DNA of 64,000 nucleotides from Petrosia ficiformis (GCA_947044365.1 OX345644.1:5732577-5796576); one strand, 5' to 3'; positions 26,301 through 42,500 are shown, numbered from the stretch's first letter. The notes: a model not told the origin generated them from the letters alone. A program made the numbers and translations.

Positions 26301-29300
26301 CTATTGCTGTACACTGATAGCTATACAATCATCATCATCAGCGGTAGAATGGGTATTTGTATGTGTGTGTGTTATTCACTTCTCTGTAGGGTTTTGGAGG
26401 TCATGGAACTCTTCTTTAGATTCAGGTTCTATCAGCTCCTGAAGGTACATGATGATAAATTATCAAAACATACCAGTCAGCATAATGAGTCATGAAGTTT
26501 ATTAACATTGTAATTTTTTTCATTTGTAGCATTTCATGTACGATTTTAAAACTCTTCATGAATCTAGACAAGCAACTGATGATGATACTCCTGCTCCTGC
26601 TACTTTAGAGATACTCCTGACCAATGATAAGCAATCACAAGTTGACAGGGATACTACTTTGTGAGTGTTTATTGTGAAACACTACACCTCATACACAATC
26701 TTATTATAGTTTCTGTGTAGGTTAACTGTGATATGAAATGCCCTTAGCATTTAGGTGTAACGTGATTATAATAGACATTAAACTGAACAATCAGATTCTA
26801 ATTATTTCAATACTTACATTTCTCATGTTTGTATATATAGAGCTGTCCGTGACCATCTGAAGTCCCTGTGTGATCATGCTGGTGTCAGACATGTTATGGG
26901 ACTTTATAAGCAAGTGTTGCCAAATTTATTAAATTGTTATTCTAAACAGTTAGTAACCGCATCACTGCACCTCTTGACACAAATTTATTACATCCAAGAT
27001 GACTTGTTCAATGCAACACAACGGGTACGTTTGGTGTGTGTGTCATTCTGTTTATGTGTGTATGCAAAATAGGTATCACGTATGCTAATCCACCTTTGGA
27101 GTTTTACAGATGTTAACAGTGTGATAATACCTCAATGTTTCAATACCTTGATAATGATTTTCTAAACTATGACATGCCTATTTTGGGCAACATCATATGA
27201 ATACAAAAAAAACATGTTGATTGTGTGTTTATGTATTAAATTATTATTCTGTGATGTAGTCCCAACTTCTTACCTCTTCTGCATCAATTAATGACTACCA
27301 CAAGGTTAATAATGATATAGTACCTGAACTAAGACTACTTCTAAAGGAAGACACATGTCAGATGAATTTAGAAAGAGTAATTGAGTTGCTACAGGAACTG
27401 TCCTCACTTTGTGTGTTATCAGTGTCTGCTGGTGTACTGGAATGCAATACACAAAACCAAATCATGTTAGATAACTTTGGTATGAACATCTTTGTTAACT
27501 TATTATGATCATGTTTGAGATTTTACCATTTTATATACTAGCATAATCCAATATAATTATGTAATATGTGATATTACTAATGCATGCATGTACATACTGA
27601 TACTAAATATGTTGAATCAACAGATTGCTACAATTATATATACTTCAAAAAATTGTTGAATTTTATCTTGAAACCTAAAGTAACATCAATAATAATAATA
27701 ATCTGTAATTACAAAAGATTTTCTATATTTATTTTTTAATGCTTTTTGTGCTTCTTCAAATTATGTACATGTTATTTTGCAGGATTAGTTTCTGAAATTC
27801 TTAGTTACGCATTTTATATGGCATCAGACTGTCAAGGCAGACAATACTATCCTGGGAATACTGGTAACTGTAGATGTACATATCAACTTTCATTTGTAAA
27901 TATTTCTAGTTTTGCATTTTTGTCTGTAATTTACTTATTCCTCAGACATTGCATCCATATTCTTCATATTATTTTAATTTATGACTTGAGTCAGTTCTCC
28001 TCTATCCATCTTCTCTAAATTATGTATTTATTCAGACCCTTCAGTTCTTGAGCAGTTATTCAGAGAGTGTTTCTGTCTTCTGCGACTTCTTGCAACTGAT
28101 AGAAAGAGTGTAAGAGTATTGTACACACATAACACTATGCATTCACTGTTGTCAGTGTTGTAATTGAAACAATAATTAACACTATTTTTATAACGGTTTA
28201 ATAACTAAAATTATACTCAAATAACTGAAGTACCATCCATTACTGTTGCACAGTCCCATTACATTCTCTAGTTTTAATTACACTTATAATAATAATATCT
28301 ATATCCTGATACAGTAAAACATCAAAGTAACCACAGGTTTTATAAATCAGATATAAAACTTGACATCAACCACAGTGACACAAACTACAAGACTATACAA
28401 GACTATGTACAACACTAACTTGGTTTAAACTAAAGATGAAACATTAGGAGAAGCTACACAAAGCTACAGTAGTTTTGCCTTTCCGGAAATATAACATGCC
28501 TACTTATTCTATACAGATTTATCATCGCCTCACCCTTGGGCCTATGGCAATTGGTTGTCGTATTATAAATCTGATATAGCACTCGTAGGTGTTTTAACAT
28601 TATTATACCTATAAACCATAATTAAGAAGCTTGTAGGGCTGAGAGGTATATACACATCAACTGTGGTTACTTTGAAGTTTTGTTGTTTTGAGATATAATT
28701 ATATCCAGTAGTGCCATGGGAATTATATACTCATAGTTTATCTTGTTCAATATTTTTTCTGACTACACAGAGTGGTTACTTAATTATAGGTTGAATTGTT
28801 TACTGCAGATAATAATTATTGAAATGGACTAAGTGTTCAATTGTCATTTCCCTGGTACTACTTGCAATAAAGGCTTCCCTTTGCTTCATGTTGCAATGAT
28901 CTGTGTTAAATATTATCTTAATTTGCAGGTCCAGAAACAGTTGTTCAGCCGAATCGATGATATATTGCACATGAACTTACCCGAAGCTGTCTTTGCTGAT
29001 TTAGCTGACCTACTAACTGAGGTTGACACTATATGTATAATGCATACACAATACGTATATATTATTCTAAAAAGGTGCACATTGGTTCGCTTCCACAAAA
29101 GAATATCCACTATAATAAAGTTACATGTTTTTTCTTATCTGTAAAGTTCAAACTTTTATTATACAACCGCCTAACATCCTATCATTCATGTCTGATACTG
29201 CATCTACTATTAATTCAAACAATTTCATTAGAACAGTTATGTAAACTGTAACATTCTCATGTACAGGTATTTACTGCTGGTCTAGAATTAGTTCTCAAAG

Positions 29301-30555
29301 TTTCTGAATCTCATATTAAAAGAATATTTGAAATCATTGTGGGATGTTACAATGTAACAGTACAGGCTCGATTTATAGTCACTTTACTAGCTATGGCCAA
29401 GGTTTGTTGATTACACAAACAATCATCTCAACAAGCAAGTACACATACATATATTAATACATACTCTTTATATCATTAACTAATAACTTGTATTTACCTG
29501 TATTTCAGGTTGAGGAGTTGGATCTTCCTGTTAGTAACAATCAAAATATGATTGTCAAGAACTTTTGTCACTTTCAAGATAATTTCTGTGATGACATCTT
29601 GGGAAAGAGACAAGACCTGGAACACAGAAGAATGATCATTCTGAAAGCAGTAAGACTGATATGAGGTTATAAATCAATAGCTTGTAACATTTCAATCATT
29701 GTATACACTTCTGACACATTACTATAATGTGGGCAGGTATAGTTAAATGATGTTGACACATTATATATAGTCTAATAATTTGCCTATCACTGGTCATGTG
29801 CTGTGTACATTTCAGGCCCAGTGTACCACCAAGAGCAGGTGATTTATGGATCCTTGCTCTTTCTGGTTGTACTTGAAAAGGTAACCGATCGCATACATAT
29901 CATTGATTGTTGGTGAAGAGACCGCTAAAAGAGTTCTGGTTACCTGGTTAGGAAACTGTTCATCAGCTTAAGCCAGTCAGGTCTTTGAGGGATTTAAGCT
30001 ATATAGCAATATATATATACTTTTGAGATATAATGTGAATGGGTATAGTTAATTAAGTATTTATTAGAAACAGCTAGGTTGGAAGTTAGCTTAGGGATTA
30101 GTACAATTGCGCATTCCTTTACCAGCAAGGAGTTTGAGGTTTCAGACAGCAAAAGTGCCTGTCTAGAAATAAAAAGGTTCTAGGTTCAATCTCGACTCAG
30201 ATTCCTGACATTTCAGTTCTCCTTTGTTTCTAATTCCCTCATGACTGAATATCATAAATTACAGTTACATCATATTTTTTCCAGTGAGAAAGTTATGTAG
30301 AAGGCAGTTCTATCTTGTACTAAATGTTTTCCACTCTCCCTATAGCCCGAAGACACCACCAATCCTCAGCTACAACTTTTACTTAGTATTACTGATTTAT
30401 TAGCTACCTGTGCTGAGAGTAAGAATCTTTTCATTCAAACTGTGTGTCAGAAAATACTTTCCATTGAGGAACTTTTTAGGTGAGTATGTTTGTATGCCTT
30501 TGTAAGTGATTATGTGTCTACATGCGTATGTATGTACAAACATAGGTATATATTA

Positions 30556-30596
<41 letters not shown>

Positions 30597-33500
30597 GGAT
30601 GTATACTTGTATATATTTACTTATGTATATAATAGTTATAGCGTACATGTACCTCCAAGTACGACATGAGATATGGTACTCAGAGGTGATGATGTCAGGC
30701 CCGATGGTGTGGCATCATCACAGTGACTATATTGTTATTATTTATATAATTTATAAACTATTGTCATCTGTTTCAGTATAATATCTGCCGACATTCTCCC
30801 AACACGTAAAACACCATTTGTTCATTTTCTGATACAAATATACATGAACAATGAAGGAGAAGAGAGACAAATTAATCAAGAGGATATTGAACTGAGTCAT
30901 GGAAAGTGAGTTTAAGATGTTGTAGTACTTGCAGATATATGACAAATACATGTATTACATGATTAGCATATTTTTTGTCCATTATCATTTTACTGAGCTG
31001 TTGTAACTTTAATACTTACAGTTAGAAGATTACAGAATATATGTGTTTTAATTTCCCTCTCTGTCTTTTTTTTATCTCAGAGTAATGTGGGAGTTCTTGA
31101 GACATGTAGCTACACTTTTAGAGAATGTGGCAAAAGCATTAGGTCTTGTTCCTTCTGAAGAAAAGCATACTATCAAAGAACAATTTATTAAATCTACCAG
31201 ACGTAAGAATAGCTTAGGAATTTATTCTCCTGTCAGTAAATTACTTCCAACCATTTCTATTGGAATACCTGAAGTGACTGGTATGTATTGAATGTGCATT
31301 GTTTTGTGAATCATAACCTTCATGTGTACAATTATCTCTTTCCCAAACTTCTAATTTTACCATGGTCCTTGGTGCTTATGTTAATTGGACCGAAACATTT
31401 CTTAAAGTTATAATATTATGATGATGTCTTCACTAGGTTACAAAGTTTGTTTGATCAAACATTTTGTTCATACAAACTGTGAGAGTTTCATTGCTCTGTT
31501 GAAACTTTAATGAGATGATGCTTATTTGACGCAAAACAATTAATTGTTTCAGATTGGGCTATAACTTCTACCGTTACATCAGACATGAGATATAGCCACT
31601 TTGGTAATTGTGCTTAAGCAAACTTAATCACTCGGCTTACAGAGCACCTACACTCATTGTTCAATATGAGCGTGTTAAGCCTTTTTTAAAGTAGTTCAAG
31701 TAATTCAATGACTCTCTTAAATCCAAACAAATTTAATTGCTGGTTAGATGTATTAATTATAAATTAAAATATCCAATTATATAATAGTATACATTTTAAT
31801 ATATTTATACATCATACACTTGTTTATTTTGTATGTACTGTGATAATGTTTTGATTTATTAGATGATGCAGGTGTACTGATTCATGGTCTCCTGGACTAT
31901 GTAGCTGATGGTATTGTACCTTTACTTCATGCTTTCTATTCATCTTTCTTCAAACCTGATGTTGAAAATGATGGTGATAGCGATTCTGAATATGTCATAT
32001 CAGCTCAGATTGCAAAGAGTCTAATGGTGTGTGTCTGTGTGTTTGCCTGTATGTATGTTGTGTGCTTGTAATACTTTACTTTAATTGAGCAATGGATATA
32101 TAGAGGAACATACTTCAGTTTGACTGCTTGCCATTTTACTACATATGCTTTCTAACAGTGTTAAAAGTAATGTTTTACTATCCATACACCACTGCTATAC
32201 CTACCATAATTATGTCTGTATTACTTGTTGCATATAAACCTGTTTGTACCTGCTGGCTACAGACTGTCTTAGAATAATATTTTCTCAATCATGCACAGAG
32301 TTTTGTTGCAAACCTGAAAATATTATGAGCTATGAGTATCATTGTGATATTATACTTTTCATTCTAGCAATTAACTGATGAACTGGTCAAGAGCTTATCA
32401 AATAAAATACACATTGCTCTCATTGAAAATACACTAAACATACTGCTGAAGAATGATGAGATAAAATGCAGAGCAGGAATTGACAAAGTAAAGAATACTG
32501 TAGTTTTACAACACTCATTAGAATCAACTGATCTCTTGAGTAAAGAGAGACGTAGCACACCAGTACCTGGTTGTGTATTTGATACTATTGCTATAAAGGT
32601 AATAATAATAATACAGAATGGGCAATATATCGTTATATTCATCACTTCATTCACACATTTATGGATTCATTCACTCATTCATCCATTCAGTAATTCACTC
32701 TTGATAGATAATTCAGCCATTCATTTGTATTTTACAGGATCCTGTTTCAGCTAAGATGTGGAAGGAATATATTGAACAGAAACAATTAAATGACTTGTTC
32801 AATTCCTTTTCTTATAATTACCAAGTTGCTTACGAAGGACACAACAGTGCTGCTGAACAAATTGGCAGTTGTATCGAAAATATTGGTACAAATATAATTG
32901 TATACATATGTAATACTGTACATGCAATAATAAGCATACTGAAATGTCCTTATTTCATAAGTACATGTACTTGCATAGCAGTATTAGTTTTGGATAGTGG
33001 CTAATACTTCAAACTGAGTAATTTAAATCACCAAACCACATGTATAATGGGAAGACTGCTGTGTTTTGTTTTGACCAATCACTGACTGTATATATGGCCA
33101 CTCAAACCATAACCACGTAATCAACTCATGCTCATCTGAGTTATTATACATGTACTTCTGGATATGAGACCAACAGCCTCAGTCTTTAAGATTAAAACTG
33201 AGTTATACTCTATTTATAATACAAACAAATTGACAAGTATTGCATTGTATACTAACCTATTGTATAGCTTACAGTAATGAAGGTGAAGAACTTCCATTGG
33301 GTCAAAGCTTTCAAGATGTTGTGAAATTGATTTTTAGGTGTTTATGATGTTTCTTGATGCCTCTTGATGTCTCATTCTGTCTCACTGCCTCTATCTGTCG
33401 CTCTCTCTCTCAGTCTGTCTCCTTGTCTCTGTCTCCATCTCTATCTCTATTTATCTCTATTTTTTCCTGTCTCTCTCAATTATGATGCATATTCATCATT

Positions 33501-36500
33501 CTCTTTCTGTCTTGCCCATAGTCCTTCTTCTGCTCATCTTGCAGTTACGGATGCACCTGACACACTTTTGAAACAACTTGAGTGAGCTGTTATTTCCTGT
33601 ACATATAATGTTATCTAGTCTGTCATCTCTATGTTACTCATGGTTTTTTTCTAATCCCTGATATTCACTTCTGCAATTGTGTTTGTGTTATTTGCTTATT
33701 CTAAATTATCTTTGTACCTATTTTTTTCTTGTGTTACAGCTATAATTAGTTCTTGGTCTCTCACATTCTGTAGAGAGTTTAAATTAATAATTATAGTGAT
33801 TACATGTATGTTCATATTTTAGTCATTTGTCTCATAAATAATTATGTCAATTTCAGGTTTTCAAACTCCAGGACTGACAAACTTGATGAGACCGATCAGA
33901 TTAAACAAGATATACTGGATATTCGATGTTTGCAGGTTTTTAACATTTCACACACAATGCATATAAATCTACACATACATTCTTACATATAAATGCTGTT
34001 TAGCTATAACAAAAACAACTTTTTGTATGGCATTGCATCTTTAAGTTATTTAAATTATAAAATTACAAATCAATTGCAAATAACTCACTTTTAGGTAGTT
34101 AACTACAACTCTTTTAGTAAGCTAATAGTATTTTATATGTACCTATATCTAAACGTTTGAGAAAACTGTCATACTAACACAGCACTAATGCTTATGCAGA
34201 TTGCCTACAAATCATTACACATAGTTACAATAATTATATGTCCATTTAGTTATTTTATCTGTATTCATTTCAATCTTGATAGATCCTTCGTGCTTACATC
34301 CACAACCAAATTAAACAGATTGATCTTGAGGACAAGGAGAGAGACCCCATTAAATTTACAGAGTCAGTGTTTATTTGACATAGTGCACACACGCAATATA
34401 TTTATATAATAAGATGATTTATAATTATTCATGTAGGTAGCAATAACATTAAGAGTAATTCTTTAATTGTTAATTGTTTTCTATTATGTAGGCTGAAAGA
34501 TCTTCATGTGGTACCTGCTCAAAATTATATACAAAAGTATGGCAATGCTATTAGAAGGGTAAGTTTAGCCTGTAATAATCCTTCTGTGTTCCAAGTATAA
34601 TGAAATGTGTGATGAATATGATTATAGCAGAACTATTAAAAGAATACTTTTTTGCAGTAAAAGGATATGTTCGTTATTATGATATGCAGACATGAGAGAA
34701 TTATAGAAGTTGAAACAAAGGAAAACTGAAAATGTCATGAATCTGACTAGGGATTGCTTTGAACCCAAGACCTTCTGATATACACTTACCATCTGAGCCA
34801 CTGGACTCTTTAACTGATGGCAGAGTAGTTTAGGATTGATCCTAACCAGCAGAATAGAAGCTCTCTTAGCAGTCTCTTCGGTTTTCCTGTTTCTAATTTT
34901 CTCGTGCATATCATAATAATGTCTGCATATAAGGCTTATGCAATCAACCTTGCATCTTATATACTCTCTCTCACACACATATATTTCATGTACAGATTAT
35001 TCCTTTCTTATCAAATCCTAATGAGTCCATATCAAGAGAAGCCTTAGCTCTAATGAAGGCTCTTCTCTTCTCTGGGAATAAGTTAGTACAAGAACGGATA
35101 GTTAATGGTGTTACAAGTACCAGAGAGGAGACACTGTTTATCAGTTTGAAGAAAAGACTTGACATTGCTAGGATTAATTATACGGAAATGTATGTGACAC
35201 ATAATTATTATATTAAATATAATTATTGTTTTGTGTAATACACACTCATGCGATTCAATAATAATTATATTTCTTATAAAATTATAGTAAAGAACTTGAG
35301 AACCAACTAGCTTCAAAGCAAAAGATGATTAGTAAAGTGGTAAGCTTTGGAGTAGTTCTTATTGTTGTTATAATTTGAGTGATCCTAAGAATATTGGCTA
35401 ATTTATTTCTATTTATTTAATTTATACAATAGACTTATGATTTATTTGTAGCTTAGTAAAAACCTACTTAAAGAGGCTTTGTATTACTTCACACACATTG
35501 TATGCACTCTATTCATTTATATAGACTGAGAAATATCCTTTGATTGATAAGGCAAAGCCCACACCTTCTATGGTGCAAGACCCTGTGAGTTAATTCCAAT
35601 TCTAAAAAATTTAAAATAATTTGTAATTGTGATATTTCCATTCATTTCTATAGACTGTGCAGTGTCCTTTATTTGATGAGGAAATGCCCTCACCTTCCAT
35701 TTTGCAAGATCCTGTAAGTTACATATGTCTAAATAGTTGACCTAATTCTATAAAGTTACAACTACTAAAATTAACTTTTCTTTGTAATTATAATCCTAAA
35801 CCTATCATAATAATTTTATAGTATAGTATACCATTACTAAGGTATAGCATGTAATACAGAATCTAACTGATTTAGTATGTTGAATAGTATCTGCTAAGTT
35901 ACAGAGTTATCTGACTGCAGTAATATATCTGTTTCAGAGTGTGTACATGTATTATAATCATTGTATAAAATTATTATTTAACATCATCTTTTCATATACC
36001 AGACCTCTAAGTCTGAAAGTGAAAAAGTCATTGTGATTGAAATGGAAGCTGTAGAGAAAGGTATAATTATAATTGAAATACATTTCATTCTTTCAGTTGT
36101 AGTAAATTTCATAGCCCAAAGGGCCATCCATATTATTATATATAGGATCGCTTTCCACTGTGATTCATCTTCAAATATGTATATTTGGTTAATGTCACAT
36201 ATATAATTGTTGTATTTAAAGTCAGTTGCATAATGCCAAGGGCTTGGCCAATTAGGTGATATTTTGCAAAAATACACCAACACATAAGCTGTTAATAAAT
36301 AGTTGTAGGAAAGGTTCATCTATACTGAAAATGTTATTTAAAAAAGGTAAAATCAAATAGTTTAAGATTGTTAGTTTCAGACATGAGAAAGCTATTATGA
36401 ATCCAGTAAAAAATTCATAGGGAGTACTTTTTATTGTCCTTATTCTTAGAAGAAGATGCTTTTACTGACTCTCAGCCACTGGTTACTACTCAAACATATA

Positions 36501-39500
36501 CTGATAGTGAGAAGGTTGAATCAAAACCAGTGAGTATATTCTGTAACATATTATGATTATATCATGCAGTGTGTGCTTTTATAAAAATGATGGATGAACA
36601 GTATGTGGATAGATGGACTATGAATTAATAGGTTGTATCATTATATTATTACTACTTGTACTCCATTATTAAAGAATCCTGACTATATCAATTATCCTTT
36701 GATCCATCCTAAGTATCCATGTCAGGGTTTCATACAGAATGCTTTTAGGAAGGTGAAGCTATCGATCACGCTACATTTAGGCCCTCTAAAGTTGCTTCAC
36801 ATGGCTTCTGGGACCCCAGAAGGGTTGTTGCAGTTGTGAAAGAATGGGGACTCAAGTTAATTGTAATCCACCACCTGTTTGAATTCCTACATGTAAACTA
36901 AATCGAAACTGCCTAAACACCTTTAGATTCTTATTATCCTCTGTATATATGTCTACAGCGAATCCTCGACTCAAGGAGAGATACTATTGCTTCTCATCGA
37001 TGCAGTGATAAAGAAGAAGCTGCTATTCTATCAAAAGCATTAGCCAATGAGAGACATTGGACTGTTCTAATAGTGGAAGTAGCAGGCTTAATGTGTGATG
37101 GACAGCACAAGATGTTACAAGACTATCTCAGGGAACAACATGATAACTATGAGGTATGAGTGTATAATGCAGGTATAGAACACTAAGATGGAGAGAAGGA
37201 GCATGACACTACTTGGACTGACAATAGAGTATGTAATGTTGGGTTGAATAATAGAATGCTAACTGATTATGTATCTTCATTTGTGATAATTGAAGCAATT
37301 TTGTTAGATGATAATAATGGAAAACCAAAATTTCTCTGGCATTGTTACAAGCAGGTGCATGCTAGTCTTTTATTATTGCAGGTAGTGAGTAAATTATCCT
37401 TGGTTTTGCAGATGAAGAGGTAATTCAAACAGATTGACATAAACATATTACATATATCACCTTGTCAGCTGAAAACAACCCAATTTGTTCAGAATTCTGA
37501 CCGATGATGAAAAATATCTCATTTTACATTTTTTGATTGAGACTATATAATTAATGCTGCATAGCACACCAACCAAATGGGTACCCAGGAATAGCTTTGA
37601 CTACTCTTTATATAGATTAGTTTGCTTCTTAGGCAATAAGGCTGACTGAGTAAATATTTAGACGAAAGTATTCAATCAAAATATTTTAAGATGTGATGGG
37701 CATTTCTCATCCCCATATTATTACATTTAATAACATCCAACAAATAATGAACAATGTAATAATACAGATCATAGTTTAGCTTTGTCTTTTGAGCAAGACA
37801 ACCAAATATACATGAAGATTCACCTCTGACTAAGTCAGAGAGATAGTCTTTCAGGCTATGTATAGTATTTAAATTGTTTGCATAAGAATGCATTATTAAA
37901 GTATTATTACTTATGAATCTGTTTTTCTATTGATTAACAGAAAGTGAATTTTGTTGCTGAAATTGCTGATTTACTTTTTACATATACTAATGAGATGTCA
38001 CATAGTGAAGATCTGAAACAAATTCACCAAATGCTCCGAGCATTGATTCAATTGTGTGTGGGGAATTTCAAAAACCAACGTGTGGTATTCAAACTAGTTA
38101 CTGACCCAATCAACAGAATATTACAACTTCCTTTGCAGTATTCACATAAGCTTCAAGAGTGTAAATTTAATTCATCAGTGAAGGTTAGTTAGTATATATT
38201 TACACTGTAAATGTGTAATTTGAGGCTAAAAAAATCTAATTTAGTTTTTTTGTTATCAACAGAACAATTGACGTTTTCACATGAAATGTAGGGAAATACA
38301 TTTGGCCACTATTGCAGATTAAATGTTAGACATAATGCATATGTCATAGTACATATGCATTATGTCATTGCATATAACCTTGGTGCTCAGTTGAATCCAA
38401 AAAAAAACATTGTTTCGGGATGAACCAATTTCGTAGTTACATAGTGATGACCTTATTAGATTCACATAGTTTTTTTGTTCAAAATGTTTGCTTATTCAGA
38501 ATTCAAACCAGGAGTTAAAGAGGAGTATCTCTGTTCTAGGCATGCAAATTTAAAACACTGTATTAATATCAAAGTGTCATAATTATTGATAAATTGATTC
38601 AGTGGTAGCTATACATATATATGAGATAAAAAAAACATTTTCAAAAGAAAATATGAAAAATATAGGGATATCAAAACCCAAACAGTATGCGACAGGATGG
38701 TACTAACACAGGAGGTTAATTTAGAACCTTTAAGTAATAATAATACAGTTTTGATGCTTTGTTGAACACCACAGGTATGCAATTACATATTAGTAATGTT
38801 CAGAAATTTATCAATCCAGGTGTACTAAATAAAAGTGTTCTACCTTAACAAGGTTAAACAAACCAATATAACTACTGTACAGCTACTTTTGTGACAATAT
38901 TATTCTAATAGGCCTTTAGAAGGTAGTAAAAAAAGTCATCTTAACATCATCTAGAATATGATTACTGTAATCATACATTTGCCTACATTCAAAAATGTTC
39001 GTGATTATTATGGTATGTCTTTTTTTGTCTTGTGTATTAGTGTTCTGAATGCCAACATATGCTTAATCTCATTCATGTTACTGGAAGTGCTATTGAGTTG
39101 TTGAGTGTAATGTTAGAAGAAACAACCCCAAATGTCGGTCTTATTGCAAAGGTAATGAGGTATACACAACTTATTATTGTACAACTAGTTGAATATAGTG
39201 TTGCCATGGTGGCAATGTTATATCCAGTGAATAAAACATCATAGTATCTATGTGAGAATAGATTTATCAATCTTTGTTTGTTTTCTCCAATAATTACATG
39301 TACTTAACAACACTGTGTTATTCAAACAATCATGATAAAGTTGGTCGTCTTGAAGCATTTATAAATTAAATCCCAGCTATCTAAGGCTACCTCCAACCTG
39401 GAATTGACACTTTAAAACTGAACAAAGAAAAACCTCACTAGTTTCACATCTTATCATAATAAACTACCTCATTTAAAATTCTATCTCAATTCATATTCAC

Positions 39501-42500
39501 ATTACAATGCAACTTACAGTCAGGTGAATCTTTTCTTCTCATGTGACTTTTAGTACAATACAGTAAAATAATTATTCATTGTAGACATATTAGATCTATC
39601 AATACCGTGGAAACTGACCTGTGGAAACTGACCTTATTCTGCTTTTGCATAAAATATACTTATAATATGCTATTCATATTATAAATACATATATACCTCT
39701 CTCGCATTTTAATTATTTTCCCCTTATCAGGAAATTAGTTCATCACTTGAGGTTTACTTTGTGCTAGAAATGATTGAACAATTTCATACTTGGCAAGCTC
39801 TTCCATTAGTAAAGGATGAAAAAATGGATGATGATTGTGAAAGAGGATCATTCAGAGCATATCAGATCATTGCATCATTAAGAGAATATGGAGCCAGCAA
39901 TATTCTGAACCTTTATGAAGGTCAGATATGTAAATAGTCAATTACCATACAATATGTGTTTTGGTGCCTGTTCATAATTATGATTCTAAATGATCGTAAA
40001 AACTATATTTAACTAGAGAAATATTTCAATACACTAGCTAGGAATTCTACCTAGGATTATCGTTCTTGCTCTTACTACTCAGCTGTTAGAGCTTAGACCA
40101 AGAAGCATTTGTAAAGAGTAGGGAAAGCTTGAACGAAACTCACAAAAAGTTTTATTAATTTATTTATTATGGTGTGGTCAATTCTTTTTGAATTTGCCTC
40201 ACTGTGGAAACGAAATCTATGCCAGTCTCATATTATGTCTTATTTCAAGCAATATAAATCATATGTGAAATACCACTGCATCAATAGAAATACATGTACT
40301 AATTTATTATACTTTACTGTTTCCTTGATCAATAGAAATAACATGAAATTGAATTACGATAATAATAATGTGAATAATTATAATAATGATTATGAAATGA
40401 ATTACTTCAGTGGCTTGCAAAGGCCCCTCACCATCAAGGGAACAGTACAGTACAATAATACACTAAGAATTAGTATATATGTTACTGTACCCGATAGTGA
40501 GGGACCCACCCACACAGTCTGTGCCTGCCGACATACGGTTGAATAATTTTCAGATTAAGATTACATGAACCACTAATATAACATGGGTGTGTAAGCAACA
40601 TTTGTCATTTACACAGAGAGTGCAGGAGAGGCAAAGATAGGATTACAGAAGTGTAAGGAACATACACATTCTGTTGAGATACGTTATACACAGGAAGGAG
40701 AATCAGTGTTGACTAAAGTTCAGTTTTCTTTTGATCCAAAAGTAGGTGTTTCCAATTGACATGTGTGCAAATCTTTGGATATAACTGCATAATTATAATT
40801 TGTATTACTGAAGGCATTCATGTTCACCTTGACCTCAGAAAAATGTTCATAACTATAGTTTGATATGACCAACAATCTTTTATCTGCGCTGTTTTTATTT
40901 AATTCTTTGCTGTGTGTGTGTCAAATTTCAATCCCTAGCTTCATTGAGTTACAGTAGTAACCTTATTACATTAAACTGTATACTACATTATATCTAGTGT
41001 TGTACCTATACTGGTATAGATAACTGTATAGATGCTTATTCCCAAGGTATACGTAAATATAAATAAAGGCATATATCATTAGGGATGTGCGATATGACTA
41101 AAAAATAGTATTGTGTATTGCTGCTTAAAATATCACGATATGATGAATGATTGCGAACAGAGTCTATAATGAAACGTTGACCTATATAATGTGTTCTTTT
41201 TTTATCTTGATAGAATGTTCTGCGAAATGAAATAACTGAGCTGGTAAAGTGGAATATCAATCGTGACTCACTAGAGGGCAAACAGATAGCCCTTGTCAGT
41301 ATAATGCCAGTTCTGAAGCAAGATATAAAACATCAGGTATGTGATTATTGTATTTGTAATTTACAGTCAAACATAGGTGTGTTTGGAAATTAAAGTAACA
41401 TCACATAAAATTAACATAACTAGAGCAAAAATGAATCACTCACAGAAGCAATTGTGATCTTGTTCTCTGAACTGTATCATAATATTATATCTGTATTCAT
41501 TATCAGGCTAAAAACGTTTGACAATATATGGCTACACAAAATTAATAAGAAACTCATATAATATTCATTCATACTTTTGATCATAGTATAATTAAACATC
41601 GTACTTATCTATGTTACATTGGCTGCTTTATACAGTTTTATAGATGTGTATATCTTAATGAAAACCTTCATTTTTCATTTGCTAAACCTTATTAATAATT
41701 ATAAAATAATTATTCTTTCCAGATATGGTTTAAAAAGAAAAGAGTTTTAAAACCTATATTGGGTCTTCAGTAAGTACAAGTACATTATTAATAATTATGT
41801 TGATGACCTGTTTTTAAAACTTTCACCTATGTTTAGTGATTGGCTTGTTAATCTCCTTATTTTCTTGACTGTTCTTCTAAACATGTTTATCCTGTTTGTC
41901 TACAAAGTACCGTCTTCTGCAACTGACAATAACAAGTAAGAATACATGATCTTCATAAAAAAACTGAACAATTTGCTAATGCTAAATATTACGACCTGAT
42001 TCTCTTACATATGATGGAGTCTTTTGTTTATATTATGTAATGTATTAAATTTCTATTCAGAGCTTTTCGACCTGATAATCAATGGTTTGAACCTTTTGTA
42101 TTGTATACTCTGGGACCTATACATCTCATACTGTCTATATGGATTGTGAGTGAATATTTTCTCATTAACTGGCCCCATTTCAAGTTGCCACTGTTCTTTT
42201 ATAGAATCTGGTTAGTGCGATGGTCATATGTATAGTTGGGTAGTTATGCTGAATACCAGTATTCCATAAAAGTTCCATACTGTGTTTTCAGTATTGATAG
42301 TAGAGATTTTAACTTAATAGTAACAGAATAAATTTTATTCTGAAGTAGACCTTTGAGCTGAAACATTCTTTTCAAGAATAATATTACCACTATGAAAAAA
42401 GACCATTTATTGGTCATTTTTGTTTCTGCAATGTTTGATTTTAACAGCTAAAGTCAGAATAAGCATGGTAAACATTTATAATTATTACTCTAGTCCTAAC

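Noticed and set aside
37381..37418. Possible extra exon (VVSKLSLVLQMK) in the channel gene
   Set aside because: Its length would shift the frame and create a stop in the next exon, whereas skipping it keeps phase.
40169..40546. 125-residue open frame in an intron of the channel gene
   Set aside because: Low-complexity Asn/Tyr-rich frame with no splice logic. It lies inside an intron whose flanking exons join in phase.
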